A stretch of DNA of 64,000 nt from Lachnospiraceae bacterium NSJ-143 (lineage in GTDB: Bacteria; Bacillota; Clostridia; Lachnospirales; Anaerotignaceae): positions 186,001 to 250,000 of the forward strand of contig JALIFM010000002.1 of the NCBI GenBank assembly GCA_022867625.1, given 5' to 3'. Shown piece after piece: positions 44,303 through 52,585 of the stretch. The notes below the pieces were generated by a model that saw only the letters and a program-made list of their open reading frames with translations, ran no database searches and had not been told where the DNA came from. Each line of letters starts with the position of its first letter. Within the stretch, counting starts at the first letter, position 1. The position numbers and the translations under genes were made by a program.

Positions 44303-44480
44303 TCAGTTTCATATCTTCGAGACATGTAGAGACAATAGTACTGCTGCAGAAAAAGGATTTGACACAAGATATAGAAAAATAATTAAATTAAAACACAATA
44401 TAATGTGGTTTTGAGGGGCGTTTTTGTACAAAAAAATGCCCTTTTTTTGATGGTTTTTTTGAGTAAAACTGATGATGCAG
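44303..44480 (+). pseudogene. rlmD 3'-end remnant and terminator (direct repeat copy B)
   Basis: From 44324 to 44480 the sequence matches 32301-32457 at a fixed 12,023-base offset; weaker similarity reaches back to 44303 (TCAGTTTC). It keeps the last rlmD codons, the stop and the hairpin with T-tract, but no other part of the gene. It is consistent with the far end of an insertion at rlmD or a duplication scar. Confidence 0.85.
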
Positions 44481-44584
44481 ATTTAAAATAATTCACTAAA
44501 CAAATTAGAATCAAATGCGTTTTCAAGATTAATAATTTAATAATTAAATGTTGATTTAGTACATAGACAATTATTGTGTCAAGG

Positions 44585-44632
44585 TCACATTTTTGTGAAA
44601 AAACGCTTTCTACTATTATTTCATTGTATAAT
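44585..44632 (+). promoter_or_regulatory. TCACA-N4-TGTGA operator and promoter of the giant surface-protein gene
   Basis: A perfect inverted repeat, TCACA (44585-44589) and TGTGA (44594-44598), lies 28 bases before TATAAT at 44627-44632. The extended motif GGTCACA...TTGTGAA is the same as at 52475-52491 before the second surface gene. The position, near -45 to -50, suits an activator. Confidence 0.6.
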
Positions 44633-44763
44633 TACATTGAAATAAATATATTAATCTGCAGTCGGCATGGCGGAAATGCGGATAAAAGGAGGATGGGAGT
44701 AAAAATCAAAAAAGAGGATTGCTGTTCAGGAGGTAAAAATTTAATAATGAAGGGGGGATGATT

Positions 44764-47700
44764 ATGAAATTAATGGGATATAAGAAACGGGTTTTATCTC
44801 TTATTCTGGTATTTACATTAGTTTTGACTACGTCGCCGGCTGTTTATTATGCAGATGATTTGCAAACAAATATTGAGCAAACAACCACGAGCGAGCCAAC
44901 AATAACTCCGGGGGAGCCAACGACGAATCTGGACGAGCCAACAACACCTCCAGAGGAGCCAACAATAACTCCGGGTGAGCCAACGACAACCCCAGAGGAG
45001 CCAACAATAACTCCGGGTGAGCCAACGACAACCCCAGAGGAGCCAACAATAACTCCGGGTGAGCCAACGACAACCCCAGAGGAGCCAACAATAACTCCGA
45101 GTGAGCCAACGACAACCCCAGAGGAGCCAACAATAACTCCGGGTGAGCCAACGACAACCCCAGAGAAGCCAACAATGACTCCGGGGGAATCAACGACGTC
45201 CCAAGGGGAGCCAACGACCACGCCGGACAAGCCAACGACAACCCCGGGAGAGCCGGTAATACAGCCGGAGGTTGAAAAACCTGTAACTGTGCCGGAGGAG
45301 CCGACAATGGTGACCAGTTGGAGCTTTAACGATCCACAAGGAACTCTGGACGGCAATTACCTGAGGGTTCTTAATCCGGAAAGCCAAATTGATATTGATA
45401 CTTTGGTATCTATGCTTCCTGCTTCCGTTCATGGAACCGTCGCTTCAGAGGATGGCGAAGCCGAGGCTGACATTACCATAACCGGCTGGAGCTGCGATAC
45501 GTATATTCAGGATGAGAACGGCCTGTGGCCTGTATCCGGGGAATATGTGTTTACAGCACAGACTGAGGACGGATATATTCTGGTGGAGGCTCCGACTGTT
45601 GTTGTGACAACGGACACAGAGTTGGAAGCAAACACCATTATGCCTGTGATGGCCAAGGGTCTATTGAGACTGACAGGCGAAATCAACCGGCTTGTCTGTG
45701 TGGGATATCAGAGTATCGGATACTACTATTATTTCCATGAGGAGCCGGTTACTGGTGAGAGCTACGATGTTGTCTATCAGATGGAGGTATACACAGATTT
45801 CCCTCCGGAAGAGACATATCTTCCGACAGAACTGATTGCATGGGACAATGAAAATAAAGATCATTTTGTTAATACCGGAACCGTTTCCAACCCGGGCTAT
45901 ACCTTTGATGGAAACGATGAATACATGAGCGCACCGGTAAAGGAAATGCTCCAGAGCGAGGGTATGCCTATAGCGGAAAATATTCAGGACAGCTATATTA
46001 GTATGAAATGTTTTTCGCCGTCAGGCTCGCTGAGACTGAAAAGAATAGACGGCTATCTGGACCGGCAATTTGATTCTATTGCCTATATGCCTCCGATGAT
46101 TAACGTCGGTATCAATGTAAATGACAACACTATTAAAGTCAACCTTCCGGATAGTTCCAGTCTGGAAAACCTGACGGATATTGTAAATAAAGGGGTTGAC
46201 AGAGTTTTTGCAGCCGTAAGTGACGGCTCAGGCGTAGACAGGCCATATCAGTTAAAGCTGGATGGATACTGGGTTCCTGATTATGACAACTCTGAGGCCA
46301 CATTCCCGACGGCAACGGAGGACACAATCAATCCTGGTATTTACAAATACCGGATCGGCGATGAGCTCCGGCAGAAGTGGGCGGGCAGAACAGAGAGTAA
46401 TTTCAATTGGGATGATATCAGTGTGGAAGTCAATGTGGGATATATTATCAAGGACTTCGGTCTGAACACAAGCATAGTAAGTTACAATTACAATGAGATA
46501 AAGGTTAAAAACATACTCCAATTTCTGCCGCAAGTGACTAAAATGAAGTTTATTGAAGGGGATTTGCTCTCTGATAAAACTGCCGTGACGACAAAAGAAG
46601 TGCCTGTCAGCTGGATTCTGGATCCGGAATATTACAGAGATCCAGACGCCATAATGAATAGTACTCTTAAAAAAGGCGACGAAGGGCTGCGTTTTACGCC
46701 TGACTACAACGACAGTGCGCTTGACGGATATGATATGAATTCCGGAGACGTAATGTGGCCGGTATATACATTCGTACTGTCCAATAACAAAGTCGACGAA
46801 GACGACAATACCGGAAGCACAAGCATAAAAGAGATAGACCTGTACAACTATAAATACATTACAAACTTCAATATCGCAGACACATTTTACGGCTTTGAAG
46901 GTCAGACATTTGAAGATGTCGGAAGGCCGTATCAGGTACTGGTTGATTACTATACTTCAGAGGGAGAGACCGGTTCAGAAATGGTTGATATGGTCTGGAC
47001 TGACGAGGGAAATGATAACTGGCACTGGTATTCGTATGAGGACAGCGAGGAAAACCCCAAAGGCTTTCAGTTCGGAGGAAGCTTCTATTCTTCAGGCCAA
47101 CTGCGGCCTATGATAGAGGAGGGCGAAAAAACGCTGTGGCGCTACGCTCCAAGTGTAAAGCCTCTGCAAGTAAAATTTGTAATAGGCAAGAACTGGGTAG
47201 ACATTGACGTCGGTTATTTATCAGATCTCAGTATGTATGTGGAAGACAACATATTGAAGGTCTACTACAAAGTTAAGGGTAATGAACTGCCGATGGAAAC
47301 ATATGATATGACCGAATATACAGGAATCAGGCTGTATTCCTCAATAGACGACTATCTGTTAAAATCCACAGGAACATCGGATAAGCTTCTGGTGGTCAAA
47401 AATTCGGATGTAAACCTGTTTTTGGACAATGTGGACATCAAAATGGGTGTGCCTTATGACAGGGGATATGTGGCTCCATCGGTATATATCAATAGACCTC
47501 TCATTGATATTGTTTCAGACAAGAAACGATTATTAACCAAAGATCCGAAGTTTAAGCCGCATACGCCGGCTTTCGACCCAGAAAATCCATATGCTATTGA
47601 AGAATGGAACGAGGCTGAAAGCTTTTGGTATCCAGATATTGATGAGAAAAATTTCGACTCAAGCCTTATGATTCATGTCAACGGTAAAAGTAGCTTAGGT

Positions 47701-50700
47701 ACACAGCCCCAGATGGGACCAGTCATAAGGGTGCCGTATGATGCCATGCTTACAATAAATGGCATCAATGAAAGTGGCTCAGAGCTTACGGTTACAGGCG
47801 GTGCACAAAGGACGGCCATAGGAGGAGAAAGAGATACAGGCTATATATTCATCCATGATATTCCTTTGAATCTGACGCGTGTAGGAGCTAACGCCAATCT
47901 GAGCTTAATGGGCTCTGGCAGTGCTGTTAATGTTATTGATAATAGGACTCTGGCTAAAGATATACAGGAGAAATTCAAAACAGGAGTATATCCAGACGCT
48001 TTCAATGGCAAAACCGATGATACGATAAAGAGCAGGCCGATTGTCATCAGCGGTAAAAATACGGTGGTAACGCCTGTTAAGCCGAAAAACAACAACTGGG
48101 ACAACATGATGACCATAGGCACATTGAGTCTGAATCCGGACAGTGAGCTGATTATCACTGACGGGGCAGAGCTTAGGACATTCAGCAGCTACCTGCCTCC
48201 GGCGTACTCAATATTCAACGCCAATGCCAAGGGTCGGGATAATCCGTTTAAAAACGCCAGAATAGTGTTTAACTATCAGAAGCCGGATGAATTTACTGTA
48301 ACCTTCGACGAGGATGGAAAGAATGTAGTTAAAAGTGAGACGACTCTTACAGAGACGGCGCGTACTGTAGAAAATGTGACAATTAAGGCGGAAACGAATA
48401 TAACGGGAACATACCCTGTCACAGCGCTTGACTTTTTGTACGCGGGCGATGAATATAAGTCCTTTGGACCTATTGAATTGACAGAGATGAAAAAACCGGA
48501 AAATTACAGCGTTTACGAAGGCGAATACAAAATGCTGGATACTCTTAATGCTGCTCCATTGACAGCGGAAGGGAGAATAAAAGTATCAAATACCGCAAAA
48601 GACAATTATGATACGCGTAATTTTTCGGAGAATATCGATACGGACCTGTACCGTCAGGAGGAGCCGAAGATATGTGAATTTTATCATGCTGCCAACGTGC
48701 GTATAATTACGGCCATTCGTTTTGCGACACAGGAGGAGATTGACAAGGCAAACGGCATTGATAACAACGGATTGCCTGGAAGCGTTAATATTACTAACGA
48801 TTACGGTCAGTCTGCCGGGGATGCCGCGAAAAAGGGCGAAAGAAACGGTGAAGCTGACGGAAGCAAAACGCCGCCGGACGTTGACGAACCTTTGAAGGTA
48901 GGATTTCCGAAATTGGACAAGGACGCAGGCGTAACAATAACTTTTGACGATGAGAGCAATACCGTCTCAGTGGATTTGGGAAGAACAAATAACGAAAGCA
49001 ACCCGAATGCCGTAGACAATGACACAAGCCGGATTGCGGATTCGGACAACGGGAATGGCGACTCCAATAACAGTTCAGAGGAGAGTTCCGGAAATAATGG
49101 AGAGGAAGGCTTCGGAAACGGTACAGAGGGCGGTTCTAAAAACAGCTCTGACAATAATCAGCAGAAAGATGCCGATTTGGGAGAACCGACGACGCTGTAT
49201 CCGGCCGCAAAATATGAACCGACTATATCCGACGCCGGCAGAGAACTTATGGAGCTTTACAGTGTGACGGCTCAGGATTTATATGACCTCGGAATTGATT
49301 TGGAGGCTGAAAAAATTAATTTGACTCCGGAACAGCGCCGCAAATTAATAAGTATCGGCGCCGAGAGACTTCAGGAGGAATTGGACAGACAGCAGAGAGA
49401 AAAAGAGGAACAGGAACGCCTTGCAGAGGAACGCCGCAAGAACTTTACCCGCGTGCAGAAAGCTGCCGAGAGGGCGCAGGAGATTGCGGATATTTACTGC
49501 ACCACTGTAGAAAGACTTGTGGAAGCCGGCGTTGATATCAGCAATCCTGACATGGCATTAACGGAGGAACAGCAAAAAATCCTTTATGACGAGATGGCAG
49601 CCTACTATGAGGAGTTGGAGAAAAACTATCTCAACAACAAGATAAGTTACACACCAGGCGGGGTTACATGTGAGTTTGTTGACACTCTGGCGCCGGTATA
49701 CGGCGATTTGGTAAAAAATTATCTGCCGCAGTACATGTATGCCGAGGTTCTTTACAGCGACGGAAATACGGGTAATGAGAAAATACCAATTACCTGGAAG
49801 GAAGAAAAAATGCCGGAAGGCGACAGTATGGAGCTTGAAGGTGAAAGGGAACACGGCTACATGACCGGAAACAGCTATTCCGACACGCCGAAGTACTCGA
49901 ATTTTGTAAAGGTGGAGGGCGGCGCGTACCTGTTCTCAGTAGTTCTTCCGAATGGCTATTCCTACAATAACGAGATGTTTCAGGCAATGGCAAATGTAAT
50001 GGTTTCCAAGAGCTTTAAAACAAGGACGGAGGACGCCAAATTCGAGCAGTTAGCCGAGATGGCCAGAGAAAAAGTAGGAATCGGCACATATTATATCTTC
50101 GAGGATGATTATCAATTATCGTTAGGAACACTTTCAGAGATTTTTACATTGACCACACTTCAGGGCGAGCTGTCCGGTGAGACTGCCGGCAGACTTAAAA
50201 GCGCGCTGCAAGACGTGTTGGACGCTTTGAACGAGTCAATGGATGGATTGAAGTCTGAATTGAAATCAGCACTGGACGATTCTGATGTATCAGTGGAAAA
50301 ATTAAATTCCGTAGTGGACGCATTTAGCACCATGAATTTGTCCATGGATACATTAAAGAAAAATCTGAATCAGGCAATCGCCGCGATGGCCGAGAATGGC
50401 AGCAAGCCGACGGAGGATACCATGGAGAAGTTAAAGGCTGATATCATAGCCGTGACAGACGCTATGGACTCGCTGGATAAATCGGCGGCTCTGACTGACT
50501 CGGAGAAAGAACCTGCAAAACCTTTGCTCAGTGAATCGGTGACGGAATCCATGAGTAAAATGAGAATAGCCTTTACAGCCGCGCTGGGTGAGCTGAAGAT
50601 AGCTATGACGCCTATGCCGGAGGAGCTTCAGAAAAATCTTGACGAGCTGAACGCTTCCATGGAAGGACTGACGGAAGAGGAGAAGCTTGCGAAACTGGAG

Positions 50701-51150
50701 GAGAAGCTGAAGGGACATACCGACAAGGTTATGGATAAGGCCAACTATCAGGGAACCGATTTCTTATATGTCACGCCTATTGATATAGTGGAGGACAAAT
50801 TTGATAAGTGGCATGACCAGAATGATGATGATAAGACCGACCCAATGACCGACGGACCGGGTTACTACTATGACTTTCAAGTGCAGGAAGAGATGTCATG
50901 GTCGTTCCGCATAGGTAAATTAGGCAGTAAAAAGACACTCTTTATTAAAACGCCTAAATGGTGGTACTACGAGTACAAAAAGCGTGATGCGATCCTAGAT
51001 ATATTGGAATCTGGTGTAACAAGTTATCGGTACTATGACCACTACGGTTATGATTACAGTTATATTTATGAAAAATTTGAAAAGGATTTGGCTGCAGGAA
51101 AATACAAAGGTAAAGAGGGGTATACCAACCTTCAGAAGTATTATGAATGA
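44764..51150 (+). CDS. Giant secreted surface protein with Thr/Pro repeats (2128 aa)
   Basis: I do not recognise a named family. A signal peptide (YKKRVLSLILVFTLVLTTSPAVYYA) is followed by a Thr/Pro/Glu repeat region (about 40-165; 14-residue units EPTITPGEPTTTPE). A very long, mostly beta-rich region runs from about 170 to 1400; within it about 960-1160 has the short hydrophobic-Gly turns of a beta-helix. An Asn/Ser/Gly-rich linker (about 1405-1475) leads to two similar helical units (about 1490-1545 and 1575-1630), a mixed domain, a long heptad-rich helical region (about 1800-1985) and a Tyr/Lys-rich tail. No LPxTG motif or C-terminal membrane helix is seen, so it is secreted or held non-covalently. 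The ATG at 44758 overlaps the GGGGGG site; the ATG at 44764 is preferred. An adhesin or ligand-binding role is inferred. Confidence 0.7.
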   Translation: MKLMGYKKRVLSLILVFTLVLTTSPAVYYADDLQTNIEQTTTSEPTITPGEPTTNLDEPTTPPEEPTITPGEPTTTPEEPTITPGEPTTTPEEPTITPGEPTTTPEEPTITPSEPTTTPEEPTITPGEPTTTPEKPTMTPGESTTSQGEPTTTPDKPTTTPGEPVIQPEVEKPVTVPEEPTMVTSWSFNDPQGTLDGNYLRVLNPESQIDIDTLVSMLPASVHGTVASEDGEAEADITITGWSCDTYIQDENGLWPVSGEYVFTAQTEDGYILVEAPTVVVTTDTELEANTIMPVMAKGLLRLTGEINRLVCVGYQSIGYYYYFHEEPVTGESYDVVYQMEVYTDFPPEETYLPTELIAWDNENKDHFVNTGTVSNPGYTFDGNDEYMSAPVKEMLQSEGMPIAENIQDSYISMKCFSPSGSLRLKRIDGYLDRQFDSIAYMPPMINVGINVNDNTIKVNLPDSSSLENLTDIVNKGVDRVFAAVSDGSGVDRPYQLKLDGYWVPDYDNSEATFPTATEDTINPGIYKYRIGDELRQKWAGRTESNFNWDDISVEVNVGYIIKDFGLNTSIVSYNYNEIKVKNILQFLPQVTKMKFIEGDLLSDKTAVTTKEVPVSWILDPEYYRDPDAIMNSTLKKGDEGLRFTPDYNDSALDGYDMNSGDVMWPVYTFVLSNNKVDEDDNTGSTSIKEIDLYNYKYITNFNIADTFYGFEGQTFEDVGRPYQVLVDYYTSEGETGSEMVDMVWTDEGNDNWHWYSYEDSEENPKGFQFGGSFYSSGQLRPMIEEGEKTLWRYAPSVKPLQVKFVIGKNWVDIDVGYLSDLSMYVEDNILKVYYKVKGNELPMETYDMTEYTGIRLYSSIDDYLLKSTGTSDKLLVVKNSDVNLFLDNVDIKMGVPYDRGYVAPSVYINRPLIDIVSDKKRLLTKDPKFKPHTPAFDPENPYAIEEWNEAESFWYPDIDEKNFDSSLMIHVNGKSSLGTQPQMGPVIRVPYDAMLTINGINESGSELTVTGGAQRTAIGGERDTGYIFIHDIPLNLTRVGANANLSLMGSGSAVNVIDNRTLAKDIQEKFKTGVYPDAFNGKTDDTIKSRPIVISGKNTVVTPVKPKNNNWDNMMTIGTLSLNPDSELIITDGAELRTFSSYLPPAYSIFNANAKGRDNPFKNARIVFNYQKPDEFTVTFDEDGKNVVKSETTLTETARTVENVTIKAETNITGTYPVTALDFLYAGDEYKSFGPIELTEMKKPENYSVYEGEYKMLDTLNAAPLTAEGRIKVSNTAKDNYDTRNFSENIDTDLYRQEEPKICEFYHAANVRIITAIRFATQEEIDKANGIDNNGLPGSVNITNDYGQSAGDAAKKGERNGEADGSKTPPDVDEPLKVGFPKLDKDAGVTITFDDESNTVSVDLGRTNNESNPNAVDNDTSRIADSDNGNGDSNNSSEESSGNNGEEGFGNGTEGGSKNSSDNNQQKDADLGEPTTLYPAAKYEPTISDAGRELMELYSVTAQDLYDLGIDLEAEKINLTPEQRRKLISIGAERLQEELDRQQREKEEQERLAEERRKNFTRVQKAAERAQEIADIYCTTVERLVEAGVDISNPDMALTEEQQKILYDEMAAYYEELEKNYLNNKISYTPGGVTCEFVDTLAPVYGDLVKNYLPQYMYAEVLYSDGNTGNEKIPITWKEEKMPEGDSMELEGEREHGYMTGNSYSDTPKYSNFVKVEGGAYLFSVVLPNGYSYNNEMFQAMANVMVSKSFKTRTEDAKFEQLAEMAREKVGIGTYYIFEDDYQLSLGTLSEIFTLTTLQGELSGETAGRLKSALQDVLDALNESMDGLKSELKSALDDSDVSVEKLNSVVDAFSTMNLSMDTLKKNLNQAIAAMAENGSKPTEDTMEKLKADIIAVTDAMDSLDKSAALTDSEKEPAKPLLSESVTESMSKMRIAFTAALGELKIAMTPMPEELQKNLDELNASMEGLTEEEKLAKLEEKLKGHTDKVMDKANYQGTDFLYVTPIDIVEDKFDKWHDQNDDDKTDPMTDGPGYYYDFQVQEEMSWSFRIGKLGSKKTLFIKTPKWWYYEYKKRDAILDILESGVTSYRYYDHYGYDYSYIYEKFEKDLAAGKYKGKEGYTNLQKYYE
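44956..45165 (+). repeat. Five tandem 42-base coding repeats
   Basis: Five nearly identical 42-base units encode EPTITPGEPTTTPE (one has Ser for Gly). Degenerate partial units lie on both sides. All differences keep the frame. Confidence 0.95.
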
Positions 51151-51236
51151 AAATATAACAGATCATAACAAAATGTAATTTCGTCAGAGTAGAGTGCGAA
51201 ACCCATGCGGTTTTGACCGTTTTGACAAAGAAAATG

Positions 51237-51279
51237 GGGAGGCGAAAGCCTCCCTTCAGACTGTCAAAAAACATGTTTC
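51237..51279 (+). repeat. Dispersed intergenic repeat with GGCGAAAGCC hairpin, copy 2
   Basis: Related to 43904-43949. The GGAGGCGAAAGCCTCC hairpin may also end the giant-gene transcript, though no clean T-run follows directly. A shorter relative (GGAGGTAGGCAAAAGCCTCC, then Ts) lies at 51470-51497. No gene is seen in 51151-51639. Confidence 0.5.
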
Positions 51280-51565
51280 TAAACTGCGGAAAGATTCGGA
51301 AAATAAAGAGTTTTCTATATGGAGTACGCAGCTGAAATTTGCGGTGGGCACTATGAGCTAAGGAGGGAGTTTCAAGGCCTTTTGTGGTTTTTAAAGAGCC
51401 GGCGGAACGAATTTCTTTAGACCCTGTTAAAACTCAAAAAAGCTCTAGAGGGACTTTTTGACACACTTTGGAGGTAGGCAAAAGCCTCCCTTTTTTTCGT
51501 GTCCGCAAGAATACACTAACCATTTTGCTATCAGATACGTCAGTTTAAAACACTAGGGGCTTTAT

Positions 51566-51595
51566 AAAAAGACCGTGTGCGCACATGGTCTTTTT
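51566..51595. terminator. Bidirectional terminator between the giant gene and the response regulator
   Basis: AAAAAGACCGTGTGC and GCACATGGTCTTTTT form a long hairpin with A- and T-runs on either side. Confidence 0.85.
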
Positions 51596-51639
51596 GGTCA
51601 GGGGCAAAACAGTCAGTTTCGGTTTTATGGCATTCACGA

Positions 51640-52335
51640 TTAAATGCTTTCCAATACATATCCTTCTTTTCTGGTGGTCAGTATCTCAATGCCGCTGTCT
51701 ACGGCGTCTAGCTTTTTTCTCAGGCGGTAGATTATGTTCTTTATGGCGTGCGGGTCGCCCTTCATGGGCTGTTTCCATATACCTTCGTAAATCTGTTCGG
51801 CTGTGTAAACAACGCCTTCGTTCTGAACAAAAAATAGCAGTAAACTGAATTCTTTGGGCGTCAGAAGCAAATCCGTATGATTCACAAAGGCTCTTCCGGC
51901 GAACATGTCCAATGTAATATTGCCTTTTGTAATTATCTTGGCGGACCTGTCAAGCTTCTCAGCTATCTCTTCACGCCTGAAAAATGCGGCAATATGGGCA
52001 AGAAGCATATCCAGACTGTATGGTTTTACCAGATAGTCGTCTCCACCGGCACGAAATCCCTCAAGGGCCTGCTTGTGGCCTTTTACGCTTGTGAGAAAGA
52101 GAATAGGCGCGCTTGTGTACTCACGGATTTTCTCACAAAACTCAACGCCGTTTCCATCGGGCATTAAAATATCAAGTACAATGGCGTTGGGACAGCACTT
52201 TTCTATTAAATCACTGGCCATGGCAAGCGTCTGGGCGGTATATACTTCATAGCCCTCCAATTCCAGAGTGCGTCGGTTTATTTTATTAAGATTTTCATTG
52301 TCCTCAACAAGAAGGATACGCTTTTTCCTGAGCAT
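51640..52335 (-). CDS. OmpR/PhoB-family response regulator
   Basis: A 231-residue two-component regulator. The receiver domain (about 5-120) has the acidic pair Glu11-Asp12, phospho-acceptor Asp55 (VLDILMPDGNG), Thr82 and Lys104. The C-terminal winged helix (about 130-230) has the LLLTPKEFSLLLFFVQNEG motif. It is divergent from the 847-residue surface gene and next to the giant gene. Both surface genes carry the same TCACA-N4-TGTGA motif, so it is the most likely regulator of both. Its cognate kinase should be the truncated HK at 55142. Confidence 0.93.
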   Translation of the reverse strand: MLRKKRILLVEDNENLNKINRRTLELEGYEVYTAQTLAMASDLIEKCCPNAIVLDILMPDGNGVEFCEKIREYTSAPILFLTSVKGHKQALEGFRAGGDDYLVKPYSLDMLLAHIAAFFRREEIAEKLDRSAKIITKGNITLDMFAGRAFVNHTDLLLTPKEFSLLLFFVQNEGVVYTAEQIYEGIWKQPMKGDPHAIKNIIYRLRKKLDAVDSGIEILTTRKEGYVLESI

Positions 52336-52476
52336 ATTCAGTTCACCCCTTCTGCAAAAGATGGATTATGAATTATTTATTTTTACTATAAACGATTGAA
52401 GCAGGTTTGTCAAAAGTGCAGTCAAAATTGTAAGTCGCGGTTCACAGTCTGCATAAAACAATCGCATATAAAATGG

Positions 52477-52537
52477 TCACAATATTGTGAAGTTTATGAA
52501 ATCAGCGCCTAAAATCGGGCAAATATGCTATCATAAT
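52477..52537 (+). promoter_or_regulatory. TCACA-N4-TGTGA operator and promoter of the 847-aa surface-protein gene
   Basis: TCACA (52477-52481) and TGTGA (52486-52490) form a perfect inverted repeat with flanks GG and AAG. A -10-like TATCATAAT lies at 52529-52537. The operator-to-promoter distance is about one helical turn longer than at 44585. Confidence 0.55.
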
Positions 52538-52585
52538 ATTATAGTTTATTTAGTCGAATTGTTGATTGTTAAGTGAGGGGTTGCT

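Larger units (their letters stand above)
32458..44323. mobile_element. Putative AT-rich metabolic island inserted at the rlmD 3' end
   Basis: The region is bounded by direct repeats of the rlmD 3' end (32301-32457 and 44324-44480). The genes inside, except panB, are clearly more AT-rich than the flanking core genes. No integrase or transposase is visible, so if this was an integrative element its recombination genes are lost. The gene content is metabolic: symporter, LysR, two PLP aminotransferases, a trans-sulfuration-type lyase, panB and a TRAP transporter. An internal second direct repeat (panB and its broken copy) suggests a later, nested event. Confidence 0.5.

Noticed and set aside
32458-44323. 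Search for an integrase, excisionase or conjugation gene in the island
   Set aside because: None was found; every frame of gene length is a metabolic, transport or regulatory gene, so an active integrative element is not claimed.
44956-45165. Regular 42-base repeats resembling a CRISPR array
   Set aside because: The units are directly adjacent with no unique spacers, stay in the reading frame and encode a Thr/Pro repeat.
44828-45356. Long open frames on the minus strand across the Thr/Pro repeat region
   Set aside because: They exist because the repeat lacks stop codons in several frames; there is no ribosome site and the plus-strand gene explains the sequence.
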